Shown in pieces: positions 41,012-49,305 of a stretch of DNA of 50,111 nucleotides (positions are counted from its first letter, which is position 1; every line of letters begins with the position of its first letter). Made by a program: the position numbers and the translations under genes. Source of the DNA: CAZIMM01 sp964540415. GTDB lineage: Bacteria > Bacillota > Clostridia > Oscillospirales > Acutalibacteraceae. The DNA is taken from NCBI GenBank assembly GCA_964540415.1, contig CAZIMM010000007.1, forward strand, positions 1 through 50,111, read 5' to 3'. The notes under the pieces were generated by a model. It made no database searches and was not told the origin of the DNA. It was given only the letters and a program-made list of their open reading frames with translations.

Positions 41012-42148
41012 ATGAAAAAATTTTATATTTTTTCGTGTATTCTCGCTGCGGTCTTGTCCGTTTTTCTACTTGACTTTGAAGCGTTTCGCGTAAAGAAAGA
41101 ATTCAGTCTTGATGTCGACAAATGCGTTAATGCCAACTCAACCGACAGTTTGATAAAAAAATACGGATTTATAATTTTAGAGTGGGAGTTTGAGGACACA
41201 AAGGCAAGCGATTCTTACAAGGTAAGCTTATACCTCTCCGGCTCAGCTGAAAACCGAACCTTCGTCTGCAACATGAACGATGGTACGATATATGCATTAA
41301 AGGACAAAACCCTTCGGGTTCTGACACAATACTCCGGCAAAAATGCGCAAGGGGAGGATATTGCCTCCTTCAAAGCAAAAACAACCGTATTTACAGATGA
41401 GGAATACAAAAAATTCATTGAGGTGAACAGCCTCAACAATCCGCTTATTACTTTCGGAGAAGACGGGATAACATACTGCCCGATTATTAAGGATGATTAT
41501 CATAACCTTGTCACAGATTATCCGATTCCCTCGGGACTGATAAACATAACTCTCAACGGTGCAAAGCCCGAAATCGGAAAGAATTTCAGCGCGACACTTG
41601 TTCCTGACAGCGGCTATTGCCTTCCCGACAAGCTCTCGATTCTCTGCAATTACGAAGACTCAGAAGGAAAAATCAAAAAACGATCAATCACCAGTGCAGA
41701 TGAAATAACATTAAGCACACTCATCAGGAGCTGGTTATTTAAAGAAAAGTACTATTCCGAAACCGGTTACACTTATGACAACCAAACCGGAAAAGTTACA
41801 ATTGACGGGGAACAAATTGACGGTGAAATATATATACGCGCTGCCGCAAACCCTTTCTTTAAATTCATGAGCAGGTATTACGGATTCACTGGCGGTCATA
41901 TCAGGAAATCATACATTATTGATGAAGAGACAAATGAGATTCAGACCCTCACTATCAAATACTACGAACTGTCCGACAAAGGGACTGAAAAAAACAAGAG
42001 CAAAATAGGCAACGCTTATGTTATCAACGATACATATTTCATTTTCAGAGATGAATTCAAAGAGAACTTTCCGGAGCTGTATGAAACGCTCAACAGCGAA
42101 ATGAGATTATATCGCAAAGAAGAAAACACTTTTGATTACAACAACTGA
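41012..42148 (+). CDS. Secreted or membrane-anchored protein of unknown function
   Basis: A 378-residue protein with an N-terminal Lys-Lys and one hydrophobic segment (about 4-21, KKFYIFSCILAAVLSVFLL), either a signal peptide without a clear cleavage site or a membrane anchor. The rest is outside: strand-rich, charged, with repeated Asp/Lys/Glu and a few Cys (CVNANSTDS, CNMND, YCP, YCLPD, CNYED) that could form disulfides. I recognise no domain. The ATG follows GGTGGAGGTTGC, a strong ribosome site. The convergent ATPase gene ends 16 bases after it. It is divergent from the long-tailed transporter, whose start is 119 bases away, so the two may share control. Confidence 0.75.
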   Translation: MKKFYIFSCILAAVLSVFLLDFEAFRVKKEFSLDVDKCVNANSTDSLIKKYGFIILEWEFEDTKASDSYKVSLYLSGSAENRTFVCNMNDGTIYALKDKTLRVLTQYSGKNAQGEDIASFKAKTTVFTDEEYKKFIEVNSLNNPLITFGEDGITYCPIIKDDYHNLVTDYPIPSGLINITLNGAKPEIGKNFSATLVPDSGYCLPDKLSILCNYEDSEGKIKKRSITSADEITLSTLIRSWLFKEKYYSETGYTYDNQTGKVTIDGEQIDGEIYIRAAANPFFKFMSRYYGFTGGHIRKSYIIDEETNEIQTLTIKYYELSDKGTEKNKSKIGNAYVINDTYFIFRDEFKENFPELYETLNSEMRLYRKEENTFDYNN

Positions 42149-42164
42149 GAACTGAATCAATAAG

Positions 42165-43025
42165 TCAGAACTCGCAGGAATGGGTGTCAAAAAAATCAAA
42201 GAACACCCTGACACAGTCAAGCTCCGTCCACTTTCGTTTTTCAACCGGCACAGAGTCAAAATCAAATATACGCGCACCGCGCAATGAGAGCAAAAACGGC
42301 GAATGTGTGGAAATAATAAACTGACAGCCGTGGCTTTTTACGCAGTCCTCAATAAAATACTTGAATTCAAGCTGATTTGCGGGGGAGAGACTGTTTTCCG
42401 GTTCGTCAAGCAGATACAGCGTATTGTCCGCAATTCCGTCGACAAACAGAGAAAGAGCACTCTCTCCGTTTGAACGCTCCTCAGCATTTCTCACCAACCG
42501 CGAGCGAAGAAATTGAGCCTGACTTTTGTTTTTACTGCGGGAGTCACTGATCCTTTTCCAACGGTCAAAGTCATCAAGCCCGTGAAGTGATGTGTCGCTG
42601 TCTTCGCTTCTGCCGTCGCTCCACTCCTGAAGCAGGCTTTCTCTTCTGTCAGCTATGCCTTGGTTAAGCCGCCTGATTTCGAGTACACGTTCAAAAACAT
42701 CGTCACTTGTGATTATTGCACTGCTTCGTGAGGGCTTATTCTGAAGACAACACTCGCAAAGCTCGACATAATCATCAAAAAGAGCGCTGCGGTTGTAAAG
42801 TGAGCTGCGTTTCAGATTCAGCTTTTCTGCAATCACATTGAGAATCGTGCTTTTTCCGCTTCCGTTGTCTCCGCAGAAAATGGTGATGTCGCCAAACTCA
42901 AAATTGTCCGGCATACCGCGGTCGCGGAACATGACAAAAGGATAATTAATCTTTTGGTTGCATCTGTCGAAGAAACGCTCATCCTCTTCGCGCGAGGGTA
43001 TGTGGAAGGATTCAAGGTATATCAT
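42165..43025 (-). CDS. AAA family ATPase (ABC-type, COG3910-like)
   Basis: A 286-residue ABC-type ATPase without membrane parts. Walker A is FCGDNGSGKST near residue 50; a Q-loop region is replaced by a variable helical insert (residues ~80-190). The signature is degenerate; Walker B is NTLYLLDEPENSLSP; the H-loop is FIISTHSPFLLSLRGARIFD. This order matches predicted ATPases of the AAA_21/COG3910 type, which are near-universal in Firmicutes and of uncertain function, some linked to phage defence. No nuclease partner is adjacent, so a defence role is not supported here. The start follows GGGAGAAC. It is transcribed alone. Confidence 0.87.
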   Translation of the reverse strand: MIYLESFHIPSREEDERFFDRCNQKINYPFVMFRDRGMPDNFEFGDITIFCGDNGSGKSTILNVIAEKLNLKRSSLYNRSALFDDYVELCECCLQNKPSRSSAIITSDDVFERVLEIRRLNQGIADRRESLLQEWSDGRSEDSDTSLHGLDDFDRWKRISDSRSKNKSQAQFLRSRLVRNAEERSNGESALSLFVDGIADNTLYLLDEPENSLSPANQLEFKYFIEDCVKSHGCQFIISTHSPFLLSLRGARIFDFDSVPVEKRKWTELDCVRVFFDFFDTHSCEF

Positions 43026-43239
43026 ATAGGTTCTCCCTCTTTTACAGTGGTTCTGCCGATTAGACTTTTTTCCTTTGATTTGTTGTTCTGTTATATATTA
43101 CATATTTTACCATATCACATAATAAAAAAGCAATATATATGAAAGGAACATTACATTTTTTGAAGCAGATAATCCGGTTATATGCTGCAATATTAAGAAA
43201 TTCTCAATTTAAAAATTTTTAAAATTATAAACATTAAAA

Positions 43240-43276
43240 GACGCGGCAGCTATCACATTTCGTGACGGCTGCCGTG
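43240..43276 (-). terminator. Terminator of the pectin-lyase-fold gene
   Basis: On the minus strand CACGGCAGCCGTCAC pairs with GTGATAGCTGCCGCG and is followed by TCTTTTAA. Its arm GTGACGGCTGCCGT is shared with the hairpin at 49262-49297. Confidence 0.65.
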
Positions 43277-43277
43277 C

Positions 43278-44597
43278 TTAATTCCTTAGGGGATTGTTTA
43301 AAATGCTGTCGATGAGTTTGCTGCCCGCCGAAACGAGTCCGGAGGTCTGCACGCTTTTCATGCCGTTTTTCCGCGTTACGGTGATTACGGCACAGTCGGG
43401 GTTGCGGTTGACAACATTAGAAATTGAGGAGTCCTGTAAGTATCCGAGCAGCAATATTGCACGATGACTGTTGCAGATAACATTGTTGATTGTGATGCCT
43501 GAGAGGCTTTCCGGCTCGTTGCAGCCGTAGCCGCTGTCCGGTTCGCCGAGCAGAATCACCGCGCCGGGCATTGCGCCCTCGGGCGAAGTGTCAATCACGC
43601 CGTCAATAATAATATTGTAGATTTTCGACATCGCCGGAAGCAGCCGCACGCTGCTGCAGCAGCCGCAAGCCGCGCCGCCCTTTGTGTAGCCCACAACATT
43701 GCGCACAACAATGTCATGAATATCCTTTTCACGCTTTGTCCAGTCATTATGCATAACGTGCGTTGTGCCGGAACTCCCGCCGGGGAGATAATCCGGGTCG
43801 GAAATTGCGGTCAGTGCAACAAGATCGTCGCCTGTGCAGCCGGTAATGTCGGAAATGATTATGTCGTGGCAGCCGTTGCGAAGGTCAATACCGTCCTGGT
43901 TTTCAATGTTGTGAAGCATTCCGTCAATTTCCTTTGACATTGACGCCTCAAAGCTCATGCTTTTAACAGTCCCAAACGAGCAGGCCTCAAGCGAAACACC
44001 CCAGCAGTGAAAATCAATCATGTGAATGTTTTCGATTGAAAACGAAGAAACATTAGCGAAAAGAATTCCGATATTCCGCCAGCCGCCGTTTTGCGACTCG
44101 CCGGCCTTTCCGACATCGGTACCGTAAGTGTGATGATGCTCATCCCAGAAATTGAGCTTGCCGGATTCCCTTTTTTCATCGGATATCCAATCGGCAATTC
44201 TGAGAATGTCCTCCTTTTTCTTCGGGCACGGGCGTGAAAGAATCTTGCTGCTGTCGCCGGTTGATCGCGGATGATCCGCACCCTCAAGGACGCAATGACC
44301 CTCGCCGCGGATGTGAATGTTTTGTAACGGCGCAGGCTCGGCAATCCCCATGCCGCAGTTTGCGCTGCGGAAAAAGTTGTCGCGGCAGCTGTCGGACAGC
44401 TTTATTCTTGCGTTTTGCAGCACAACGGTTGTGTTTCCCGGCAGAAGAATCGCACGGTCAATCAGCCAGTAATCGCGCTCCGGCTCGGTCTCGCAATTGC
44501 GTTTGGGTATGTATACTGTGTTGTTTTCACGGCTTGCGACGGCGGCTTCAAGAATGTCGCTGTCTGTTGCTCCGCGGTAATCGTTTGCTGTGAGCAT
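43278..44597 (-). CDS. Pectin-lyase-fold glycosidase-like protein (GH28-type)
   Basis: A 439-residue right-handed beta-helix protein. The start MLTANDYRGATDSDILEAAVAS resembles the usual N-cap of GH28/pectate-lyase proteins. The coil region holds VSSFSIENIHMIDFHCWGVSL, then the GH28-like active-site block NQDGIDLRNGCHDIIISDITGCTGDD with the expected Asp residues, followed by a Cys-rich turn GGAACGCCSSVR. Activity may be on galacturonan or a related polymer; no signal peptide is seen, so it is probably cytoplasmic and acts on imported fragments. The ATG at 44597 is chosen over a longer frame; GGGAGAG lies ~14 bases upstream, rather far. It stands alone with a terminator behind it. Confidence 0.75.
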   Translation of the reverse strand: MLTANDYRGATDSDILEAAVASRENNTVYIPKRNCETEPERDYWLIDRAILLPGNTTVVLQNARIKLSDSCRDNFFRSANCGMGIAEPAPLQNIHIRGEGHCVLEGADHPRSTGDSSKILSRPCPKKKEDILRIADWISDEKRESGKLNFWDEHHHTYGTDVGKAGESQNGGWRNIGILFANVSSFSIENIHMIDFHCWGVSLEACSFGTVKSMSFEASMSKEIDGMLHNIENQDGIDLRNGCHDIIISDITGCTGDDLVALTAISDPDYLPGGSSGTTHVMHNDWTKREKDIHDIVVRNVVGYTKGGAACGCCSSVRLLPAMSKIYNIIIDGVIDTSPEGAMPGAVILLGEPDSGYGCNEPESLSGITINNVICNSHRAILLLGYLQDSSISNVVNRNPDCAVITVTRKNGMKSVQTSGLVSAGSKLIDSILNNPLRN

Positions 44598-44718
44598 AGG
44601 GCAAGCTCTCCCTCGTTCTGATTTGGTGATATCATACCATTTCCGGACCGGAAAAGCAATTTTTTCTCGGAAAAGATACGCAGGAACAATACTGATAATT
44701 TTTCTGCCCACATAATGA

Positions 44719-44747
44719 TTGAGTTTTCGGCGGAAATATGGTATTAT
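44719..44747 (+). promoter_or_regulatory. Promoter of the GyrI-like gene
   Basis: TTGAGT (44719-44724), 17 bases, TATTAT (44742-44747), 54 bases before the start codon. Confidence 0.6.
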
Positions 44748-44801
44748 TGCGGAAATAAATGATACCTGCCGAAAACAGACGAAAACAGAACGGAGATAAA
44801 C

Positions 44802-45272
44802 ATGGAATTCAGAATTATTTATTTGCCGCCGTTCACCGCAGTCACATCCGGGGCGGACAGAGAATTTGACTTTTCCGAGAACGGATTATTGGGCAAATTC
44901 GACGCATATTTCAGCAGCATAAAGCCACAGCCGCAGGACAGCTTCATGCCGCGCGATTTTCTCTTTTTCAACCCCGAGGCAGGCGGTCCGGAATGGTGGT
45001 GGGCTCTGGCAGACGGCATGCCGGACGGCGGATTCAGACACGTTGATTTTGACGGCGGATACTATCTTACCTATGCTTACAGGGACGGCGATGAGGCTGA
45101 AAGCGAAAGGCTGCACAAGGCCGCAATGCAGTATATTGAGCAAAGCGGTTTGATTGAAACCGATGAGCGCCCCGGTCATTATGCCATGGGCCATATCATA
45201 ACACCCGCTGAAATAATCAAAGCCCTGGGATATGCTGTTATGGAGACATTTATCCCGGTAAAGCTGAAGTGA
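44802..45272 (+). CDS. GyrI-like small-molecule-binding domain protein
   Basis: A 156-residue protein made of one GyrI-like (AraC effector-binding) domain. The start MEFRIIYLPPFTAVTSGADREFDFSE is typical, followed by a middle helix and EWWWALADGMPDG, then a strand-helix part with GGYYLTYAYRDGD. Stand-alone GyrI-like proteins bind hydrophobic or cationic ligands and some hydrolyse cyclopropyl toxins; no catalytic pair is clear here. No DNA-binding domain is present. The ATG follows CGGAG by about seven bases. It is a single gene with its own promoter. Confidence 0.72.
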   Translation: MEFRIIYLPPFTAVTSGADREFDFSENGLLGKFDAYFSSIKPQPQDSFMPRDFLFFNPEAGGPEWWWALADGMPDGGFRHVDFDGGYYLTYAYRDGDEAESERLHKAAMQYIEQSGLIETDERPGHYAMGHIITPAEIIKALGYAVMETFIPVKLK

Positions 45273-45342
45273 ATATATTTCTGTTTTGCCTGTCAATGTT
45301 TAACCGGAAGAGATATATAAATATGTCGTAAAGGTGATAACA

Positions 45343-45525
45343 ATGTATCATCTGAAATTAAGGGCTCTCATTATAAAATGTGAGTCAAGCGGGGCAGTAT
45401 CTTTAATAAATGCGGTGTTTCCTTCCCGCTGCACATGGACGAGTCCCGGCTTCGGCACGGAGAGGGGAGAGAAGACTTCCCGATATTGTTTTGATTCAAT
45501 AATACTTAATTGTTCAGAGGTGTAA
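45343..45525 (+). CDS. Possible small protein before the CPBP gene
   Basis: A 60-residue frame (MYHLKLRALIIKCESSGAV ...) starts after a very good ribosome site AAAGGTGATAACA and ends five bases before the CPBP ATG. The sequence is not recognised and its second half (Cys/Ser/Arg-rich) does not look like a folded domain. It could be a leader peptide or chance. Confidence 0.3.
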   Translation: MYHLKLRALIIKCESSGAVSLINAVFPSRCTWTSPGFGTERGEKTSRYCFDSIILNCSEV

Positions 45526-45530
45526 ATATA

Positions 45531-46277
45531 ATGAGTGAGAATTGCCCGGGAAACAATGAAAATTACGAAAGGCACGACGACTGTGCGGAAAGCAGAGCTT
45601 GTCCTTCAAACACCGGAAGCAAATGTCCTGCTGCTTTTGAAACAGCACCGAAGAACTCAATATACAAAGAATTGCTTTTCATAGTAATCGGATTAGTCAC
45701 AGCACAGGGAGTGCTTCTAAGTATCAAACAATTAGTATTTAGTAATATGGTTGAGACGCTTTATTCCAGAAGCATGGTCACAATGGTCTCAATGCTAATC
45801 ATTTTTGCAATTATGGTTTTATATTGCCGTCATATGAATTACAGCTTTTCGGTTTTTCCGAAATCGTTTGGCATCTTTTACATCATCATAACTTTAATTG
45901 CTGTTGCTTTTTATATAGTAACTGCGTCCGTCGTAAATGTTTTTTCTTTGCGGACTGTGATTATGCTTTTCTACAGCAGCATTGTAACTCCGGTTTTTGA
46001 GGAGCTGCTTTTCAGAGGCGTTATATGGAACAGGTTGAACAAGCATTATACAAAGGAGTGGAAAACCTATATAATCGTCACTGCTTTATTTGCCGCGTGG
46101 CACATCGGTTATGCAATCGGTTTATACCTGTGGAACGGCGGAAGTCTGTTGACTGTAGTTTGTATGAAAGTACTGATAGGCGGAATAGTCGGTTTTATTA
46201 CCGGGGCATTAAGATATAAAACAAAGAATTGTTATTTGGGCATTATTGTTCACGGAATACTGAACGCAATCGGATGA
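45531..46277 (+). CDS. CPBP family intramembrane metalloprotease
   Basis: A 248-residue membrane protein of the CPBP (CAAX protease and bacteriocin-processing, Abi) family. About 45 Cys/Asn/Ser-rich cytoplasmic residues come first, then six or more helices. The active-site motifs are VFEELLFRGVIWNRL (Glu-Glu and Arg), LFAAWHIGY (His) and IVHGILNAIG (His/Asn). Members cleave prenylated or peptide substrates, mature or give immunity to bacteriocins, or act in spore and stress signalling; none is indicated here by neighbours. The ATG at 45531 follows GAGGTG by nine bases. The start is just after a small frame with a strong ribosome site. Confidence 0.87.
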   Translation: MSENCPGNNENYERHDDCAESRACPSNTGSKCPAAFETAPKNSIYKELLFIVIGLVTAQGVLLSIKQLVFSNMVETLYSRSMVTMVSMLIIFAIMVLYCRHMNYSFSVFPKSFGIFYIIITLIAVAFYIVTASVVNVFSLRTVIMLFYSSIVTPVFEELLFRGVIWNRLNKHYTKEWKTYIIVTALFAAWHIGYAIGLYLWNGGSLLTVVCMKVLIGGIVGFITGALRYKTKNCYLGIIVHGILNAIG

Positions 46278-46483
46278 AATCTTGCTTTAATTGATTTCTC
46301 GGGTAACTCATTAAATTGGAATTTGCGGAGGTGAGATTGCTTACATATTTTATGAGATGTGATGATACAGTGACTTTACCGAAGCGGAAGCACACAAGGC
46401 TGAAAAATAAGACTGTAGCCAAAACGTGCATTATTTCATTACCTAAAATACACACAGCAACCTGCCGGTTTTGGGCAGAGTAG

Positions 46484-46509
46484 GGCGGGGGCTTGCTCCC
46501 GCCGCTGCA
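46484..46509 (+). repeat. GC-rich hairpin of the REP type
   Basis: GGGCGGG-GGCTTGC-TCCCGCC is an imperfect GC-rich stem in otherwise AT-rich intergenic DNA (46278-46548). Similar TAGGGGCGGG-type hairpins are scattered in many clostridial genomes. A 48-codon TTG frame with GGAGGTGA before it (46337-46483) ends right at the hairpin; it is not recognised. Confidence 0.4.
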
Positions 46510-46548
46510 ATTTTCAGAAAATAACAATTACTACAAAGGTGTGTTTAT

Positions 46549-47787
46549 ATGAACTTCAAAAGAACAAAATACTCGTGCTATTTTACATATCTTGCAATGT
46601 CATCGGTGTTCAGCCTTCCGCCGATTTTGTTTGTCACATTTCGTGAAATGTATGGAATCTCATACACCTTGCTCGGAACACTTGTTCTTGTGAACTTCTG
46701 CACACAGCTGACGATAGACATTATCTTTTCGCTTTTTGCCAGGCATTTTAACATTAAAACGGCAATCAGAACAATGCCGCTGCTGACATCTCTCGGGCTG
46801 TTTATCTACGCATTCATTCCTCTGCTTTTCCCGCATTACGCCTATGCAGGGCTGGTGACGGGAACAGTTGTCTTCTCTGTTGCAGCAGGCTTGTGCGAGG
46901 TTCTGCTCAGCCCGCTTGTTGCAGCAATACCTTCGGAAAACCCGGACCGTGATATGAGCATGCTGCATTCTCTGTATGCTTACGGAGTTGTTGCAGTCAT
47001 ACTGCTCAGCACCGTGTTCCTGAAAATATTCGGCAATCACAACTGGATGTATCTGACGATGTTCTGGGCGTTCATACCGATTGTTTCGTTTGTTCTTTTC
47101 AGTGTTTCACCGTTGCCGGAAATCAATATTTCACAAAACAATACCGGTACGTCGGTTAAGAAGAAAAACATCGGCCTTGCCTTGTTTGCATTATGCATTT
47201 TCCTCGGAAGTGCTGCTGAAAATGCGATGACGAACTGGGTATCAGGTTTTGTGGAAAACGCGCTGCATCTCTCAAAGGCTTTGGGTGACATTCTGGGAAT
47301 GGCTATGTTTGCAATTCTTCTCGGATTCGGACGAACAATGTATGCAAAGTTCGGAAAGAACATTTCAACTGTTTTATTGCTCGGAATGATCGGCGCATCT
47401 GTCTGTTATATCGTTGCCGGTGTTTCAACGAGCATAGTCCTCTCTGTAACGGCTTGTGCTTTTACCGGGTTCTGTACATCAATGCTATGGCCCGGAACAC
47501 TTATTATGATGGAAGAAAGGCTGCCGAACGCAGGAGTTGTTGCATATGCATTGATGGCGGCAGGCGGAGACTTCGGCGGTTCTGTTGCACCGCAGATGCT
47601 CGGAATAGTTGTTGATAAAGTGTCTGCAACCGCTTGGGCGGGAGAACTGGGAAACGTCTTTTCGCTTACAGCAGAGCAAATAGGGCTCAAGGCCGGTATG
47701 CTCACAGCCGCTCTCTTCCCGTTGATTGGTGTCGCGGTAATAATCTTCATCAAACGTTACTTTTCAAAACGAGCAAGTAACATGTGA
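46549..47787 (+). CDS. MFS transporter (fucose/glucose permease-like)
   Basis: A 412-residue, 12-helix major facilitator of the FucP/Bypass-of-stop group. The pattern includes SLPPILFVTFREMYGISYTLLGTLVLVNFCTQL, GTVVFSVAAGLCEVLLSPLVAAIP with DMSMLHSLYAYG after it (an MFS_1 sugar-permease hallmark), and ENAMTNWVSGFVENAL in the second half. Likely substrate is a sugar or related compound, imported with H+. No other sugar gene is adjacent. The ATG follows AAAGGTGTG. Downstream lies the XRE regulator gene, separated by 131 bases with repeat motifs. Confidence 0.87.
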   Translation: MNFKRTKYSCYFTYLAMSSVFSLPPILFVTFREMYGISYTLLGTLVLVNFCTQLTIDIIFSLFARHFNIKTAIRTMPLLTSLGLFIYAFIPLLFPHYAYAGLVTGTVVFSVAAGLCEVLLSPLVAAIPSENPDRDMSMLHSLYAYGVVAVILLSTVFLKIFGNHNWMYLTMFWAFIPIVSFVLFSVSPLPEINISQNNTGTSVKKKNIGLALFALCIFLGSAAENAMTNWVSGFVENALHLSKALGDILGMAMFAILLGFGRTMYAKFGKNISTVLLLGMIGASVCYIVAGVSTSIVLSVTACAFTGFCTSMLWPGTLIMMEERLPNAGVVAYALMAAGGDFGGSVAPQMLGIVVDKVSATAWAGELGNVFSLTAEQIGLKAGMLTAALFPLIGVAVIIFIKRYFSKRASNM

Positions 47788-47824
47788 CTGACAGCAATTA
47801 AATCATCCACCAAATGCCGTAAAT

Positions 47825-47863
47825 AACTCTACTCTTCGCAGATACGGCAAACTCTACGCTTCG
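47825..47863. repeat. Tandem direct repeat before the XRE regulator gene
   Basis: AACTCTAC(T/G)CTTCG occurs at 47825-47838 and 47850-47863, 25 bases apart. An inverted pair GCCGTA (47816) / TACGGC (47843) overlaps it. The location, 56 bases before the regulator's start, suits a binding site of that regulator. Confidence 0.5.
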
Positions 47864-47918
47864 TATGTGTTATTCTGCAAATCCATCATATACAATAACG
47901 GCAGAAAGGAGAAAACCG

Positions 47919-48524
47919 ATGGATCAAATCAAAATCGGAAAATTCATAACAGAAACAAGAAAAGCTCTCAACTTGACTCAGAGGGAACTTGCCGATGCAC
48001 TGACTATCAGTGATAAAACAGTTTCAAAATGGGAGTGCGGAAAAGGGCTTCCGGAGGTTTCTCTTATGCTGCCGTTATGCGATGCATTGAATATCACAGT
48101 CAATGATCTGCTTTCGGGAGAAAGAGTTTCCGAAGGAGATTATCAGAAGAAAGCTGAGGAAAATATGATGGATTTAATCAGAGAGAACGAAGAGAACAAG
48201 AAAAGGCTTGCCGTGTCGGTTATTTGCGGAATTATTACCATTATTGCAGTGGTTTCGCTGATATTTATTGCAGCATTTCTTGAACTGCCGACAGCAGCGC
48301 GCATTGCAATTGTAGTATTCGCGGCGGCAGTCGGTGTTACAGGTGTCGGCGCCGCCTGTATGCTCGACATCAGGGCAGGGCACTTTGAGTGCCCGAATTG
48401 CAAGGAGCTGTTTGTTCCCACAATGAGTGAATATGTAAAGGGCTATCATACCATCACAAAGCGCAGGCTGACTTGCCCAAAATGCGGCAAGACCGGCATG
48501 TGCAAGCACAGGATTGTGAGATAA
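47919..48524 (+). CDS. XRE-type HTH regulator with membrane helices and zinc ribbon
   Basis: A 201-residue three-part protein. Residues ~6-62 are an XRE/Cro-type helix-turn-helix (FITETRKALNLTQRELADALTISDKTVSKWECGKGLPEVS). Residues ~95-150 contain two membrane helices (AVSVICGIITIIAVVSLIFIAAF and a following Ala/Val-rich one). The end is a zinc-ribbon-like part with CPNCKELF and CPKCGKTGMC. The DNA-binding head and metal-binding tail are both on the cytoplasmic side by this layout. Such proteins are found in Clostridia and are thought to be membrane-bound transcription regulators. The ATG follows AGAAAGGAG. It is 13 bases before the GNAT gene. Confidence 0.85.
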   Translation: MDQIKIGKFITETRKALNLTQRELADALTISDKTVSKWECGKGLPEVSLMLPLCDALNITVNDLLSGERVSEGDYQKKAEENMMDLIRENEENKKRLAVSVICGIITIIAVVSLIFIAAFLELPTAARIAIVVFAAAVGVTGVGAACMLDIRAGHFECPNCKELFVPTMSEYVKGYHTITKRRLTCPKCGKTGMCKHRIVR

Positions 48525-48537
48525 TAACGAGGTGCAT

Positions 48538-49131
48538 ATGAAAAACATTTTAAATGTCAAAAACAACACAAGCAGCTGTGCTGGGACGGGGCTCAGAACC
48601 GAGAATGTGACTTTCAGCAAAAACAAAAAGCAGATTAAGGCAATTTATCACGCTGCTTTTCCGAAAAATGAAAGAATGCCGTTCGGTCTGATGATATTTT
48701 TGACATTTCTCCTGACCACGAAATTTTTTGCATTTTATGACGGCAGCACCTTGTGCGGCATGATATATATGTCAAAGCTCGGCGGGCAGGCGTTTATAAT
48801 GTTTTTCGCGGTGGATGAAAAGCTGCGCTCAAAGGGATACGGCAGCAAAATTCTCGCCGAGGTCAGAACTCGATATCCCAAGAGCAATATTGCGGTGTCA
48901 ATTGAAAAGTGCGATGAGAGTGCGCCCGACTTTGAGCTTCGCAAAAGGCGCAAAGCGTTTTATCTCCGCAACGGTTATTCCGACAGCGGGTATGACATAA
49001 AGCTGAACGGAATTTTGCAGGAGGTTCTCTCAAGCGGCGGATTTAACAGAGTCCGTTTTTCGCTTTTCCTGATAGTATACAGCTGCTTTGCAATCCTGCC
49101 GATGATTCGTAAGCGTGAAAAAACCGAATAA
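48538..49131 (+). CDS. GNAT family acetyltransferase-like protein with C-terminal membrane segment
   Basis: A 197-residue protein. A GNAT fold is seen from about residue 30: IYHAAFPKNERMPF, then FFAFYDGSTLCGMIYM, FFAVDEKLRSKGYGSKILAEV (acetyl-CoA loop R/KxxGxG) and RRKAFYLRNGYSDSGYDI. The last ~30 residues include a hydrophobic stretch (FSLFLIVYSCFAILPMI), which may tie it to the membrane; this is not usual in GNATs. The ATG at 48538 sits after GAGGTG. It follows the XRE regulator in one transcript, so its substrate may be tied to that regulator's target. The substrate is unknown. Confidence 0.78.
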   Translation: MKNILNVKNNTSSCAGTGLRTENVTFSKNKKQIKAIYHAAFPKNERMPFGLMIFLTFLLTTKFFAFYDGSTLCGMIYMSKLGGQAFIMFFAVDEKLRSKGYGSKILAEVRTRYPKSNIAVSIEKCDESAPDFELRKRRKAFYLRNGYSDSGYDIKLNGILQEVLSSGGFNRVRFSLFLIVYSCFAILPMIRKREKTE

Positions 49132-49261
49132 GGCGTTGACTTGAATGAATCAAAATAAACTGCACATTCAAGCCAACAATTCTTGACAGGGTATGGTTTG
49201 CCCGGGAACATATTGAGCCTTTGGCTCTGAAGCAGAAATCAAGTGTGATATGGAAAACTGA

Positions 49262-49297
49262 CAACGGCAGCTGTCACGAAAGTGACGGCTGCCGTTG
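49262..49297 (-). terminator. Terminator of the alpha/beta hydrolase gene
   Basis: A 16-bp stem CAACGGCAGCTGTCAC/GTGACGGCTGCCGTTG with loop GAAA. On the minus strand it is followed by TCAGTTTTCC, a weak T run. The inner arm repeats the arm of the hairpin at 43240-43276. Confidence 0.65.
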
Positions 49298-49305
49298 AAT
49301 GTTAT

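Noticed and set aside
42165..43025. ATPase of a phage defence system (Septu, Gabija or retron type)
   Set aside because: No nuclease, reverse transcriptase or other effector gene is beside it; it stands alone between unrelated genes.
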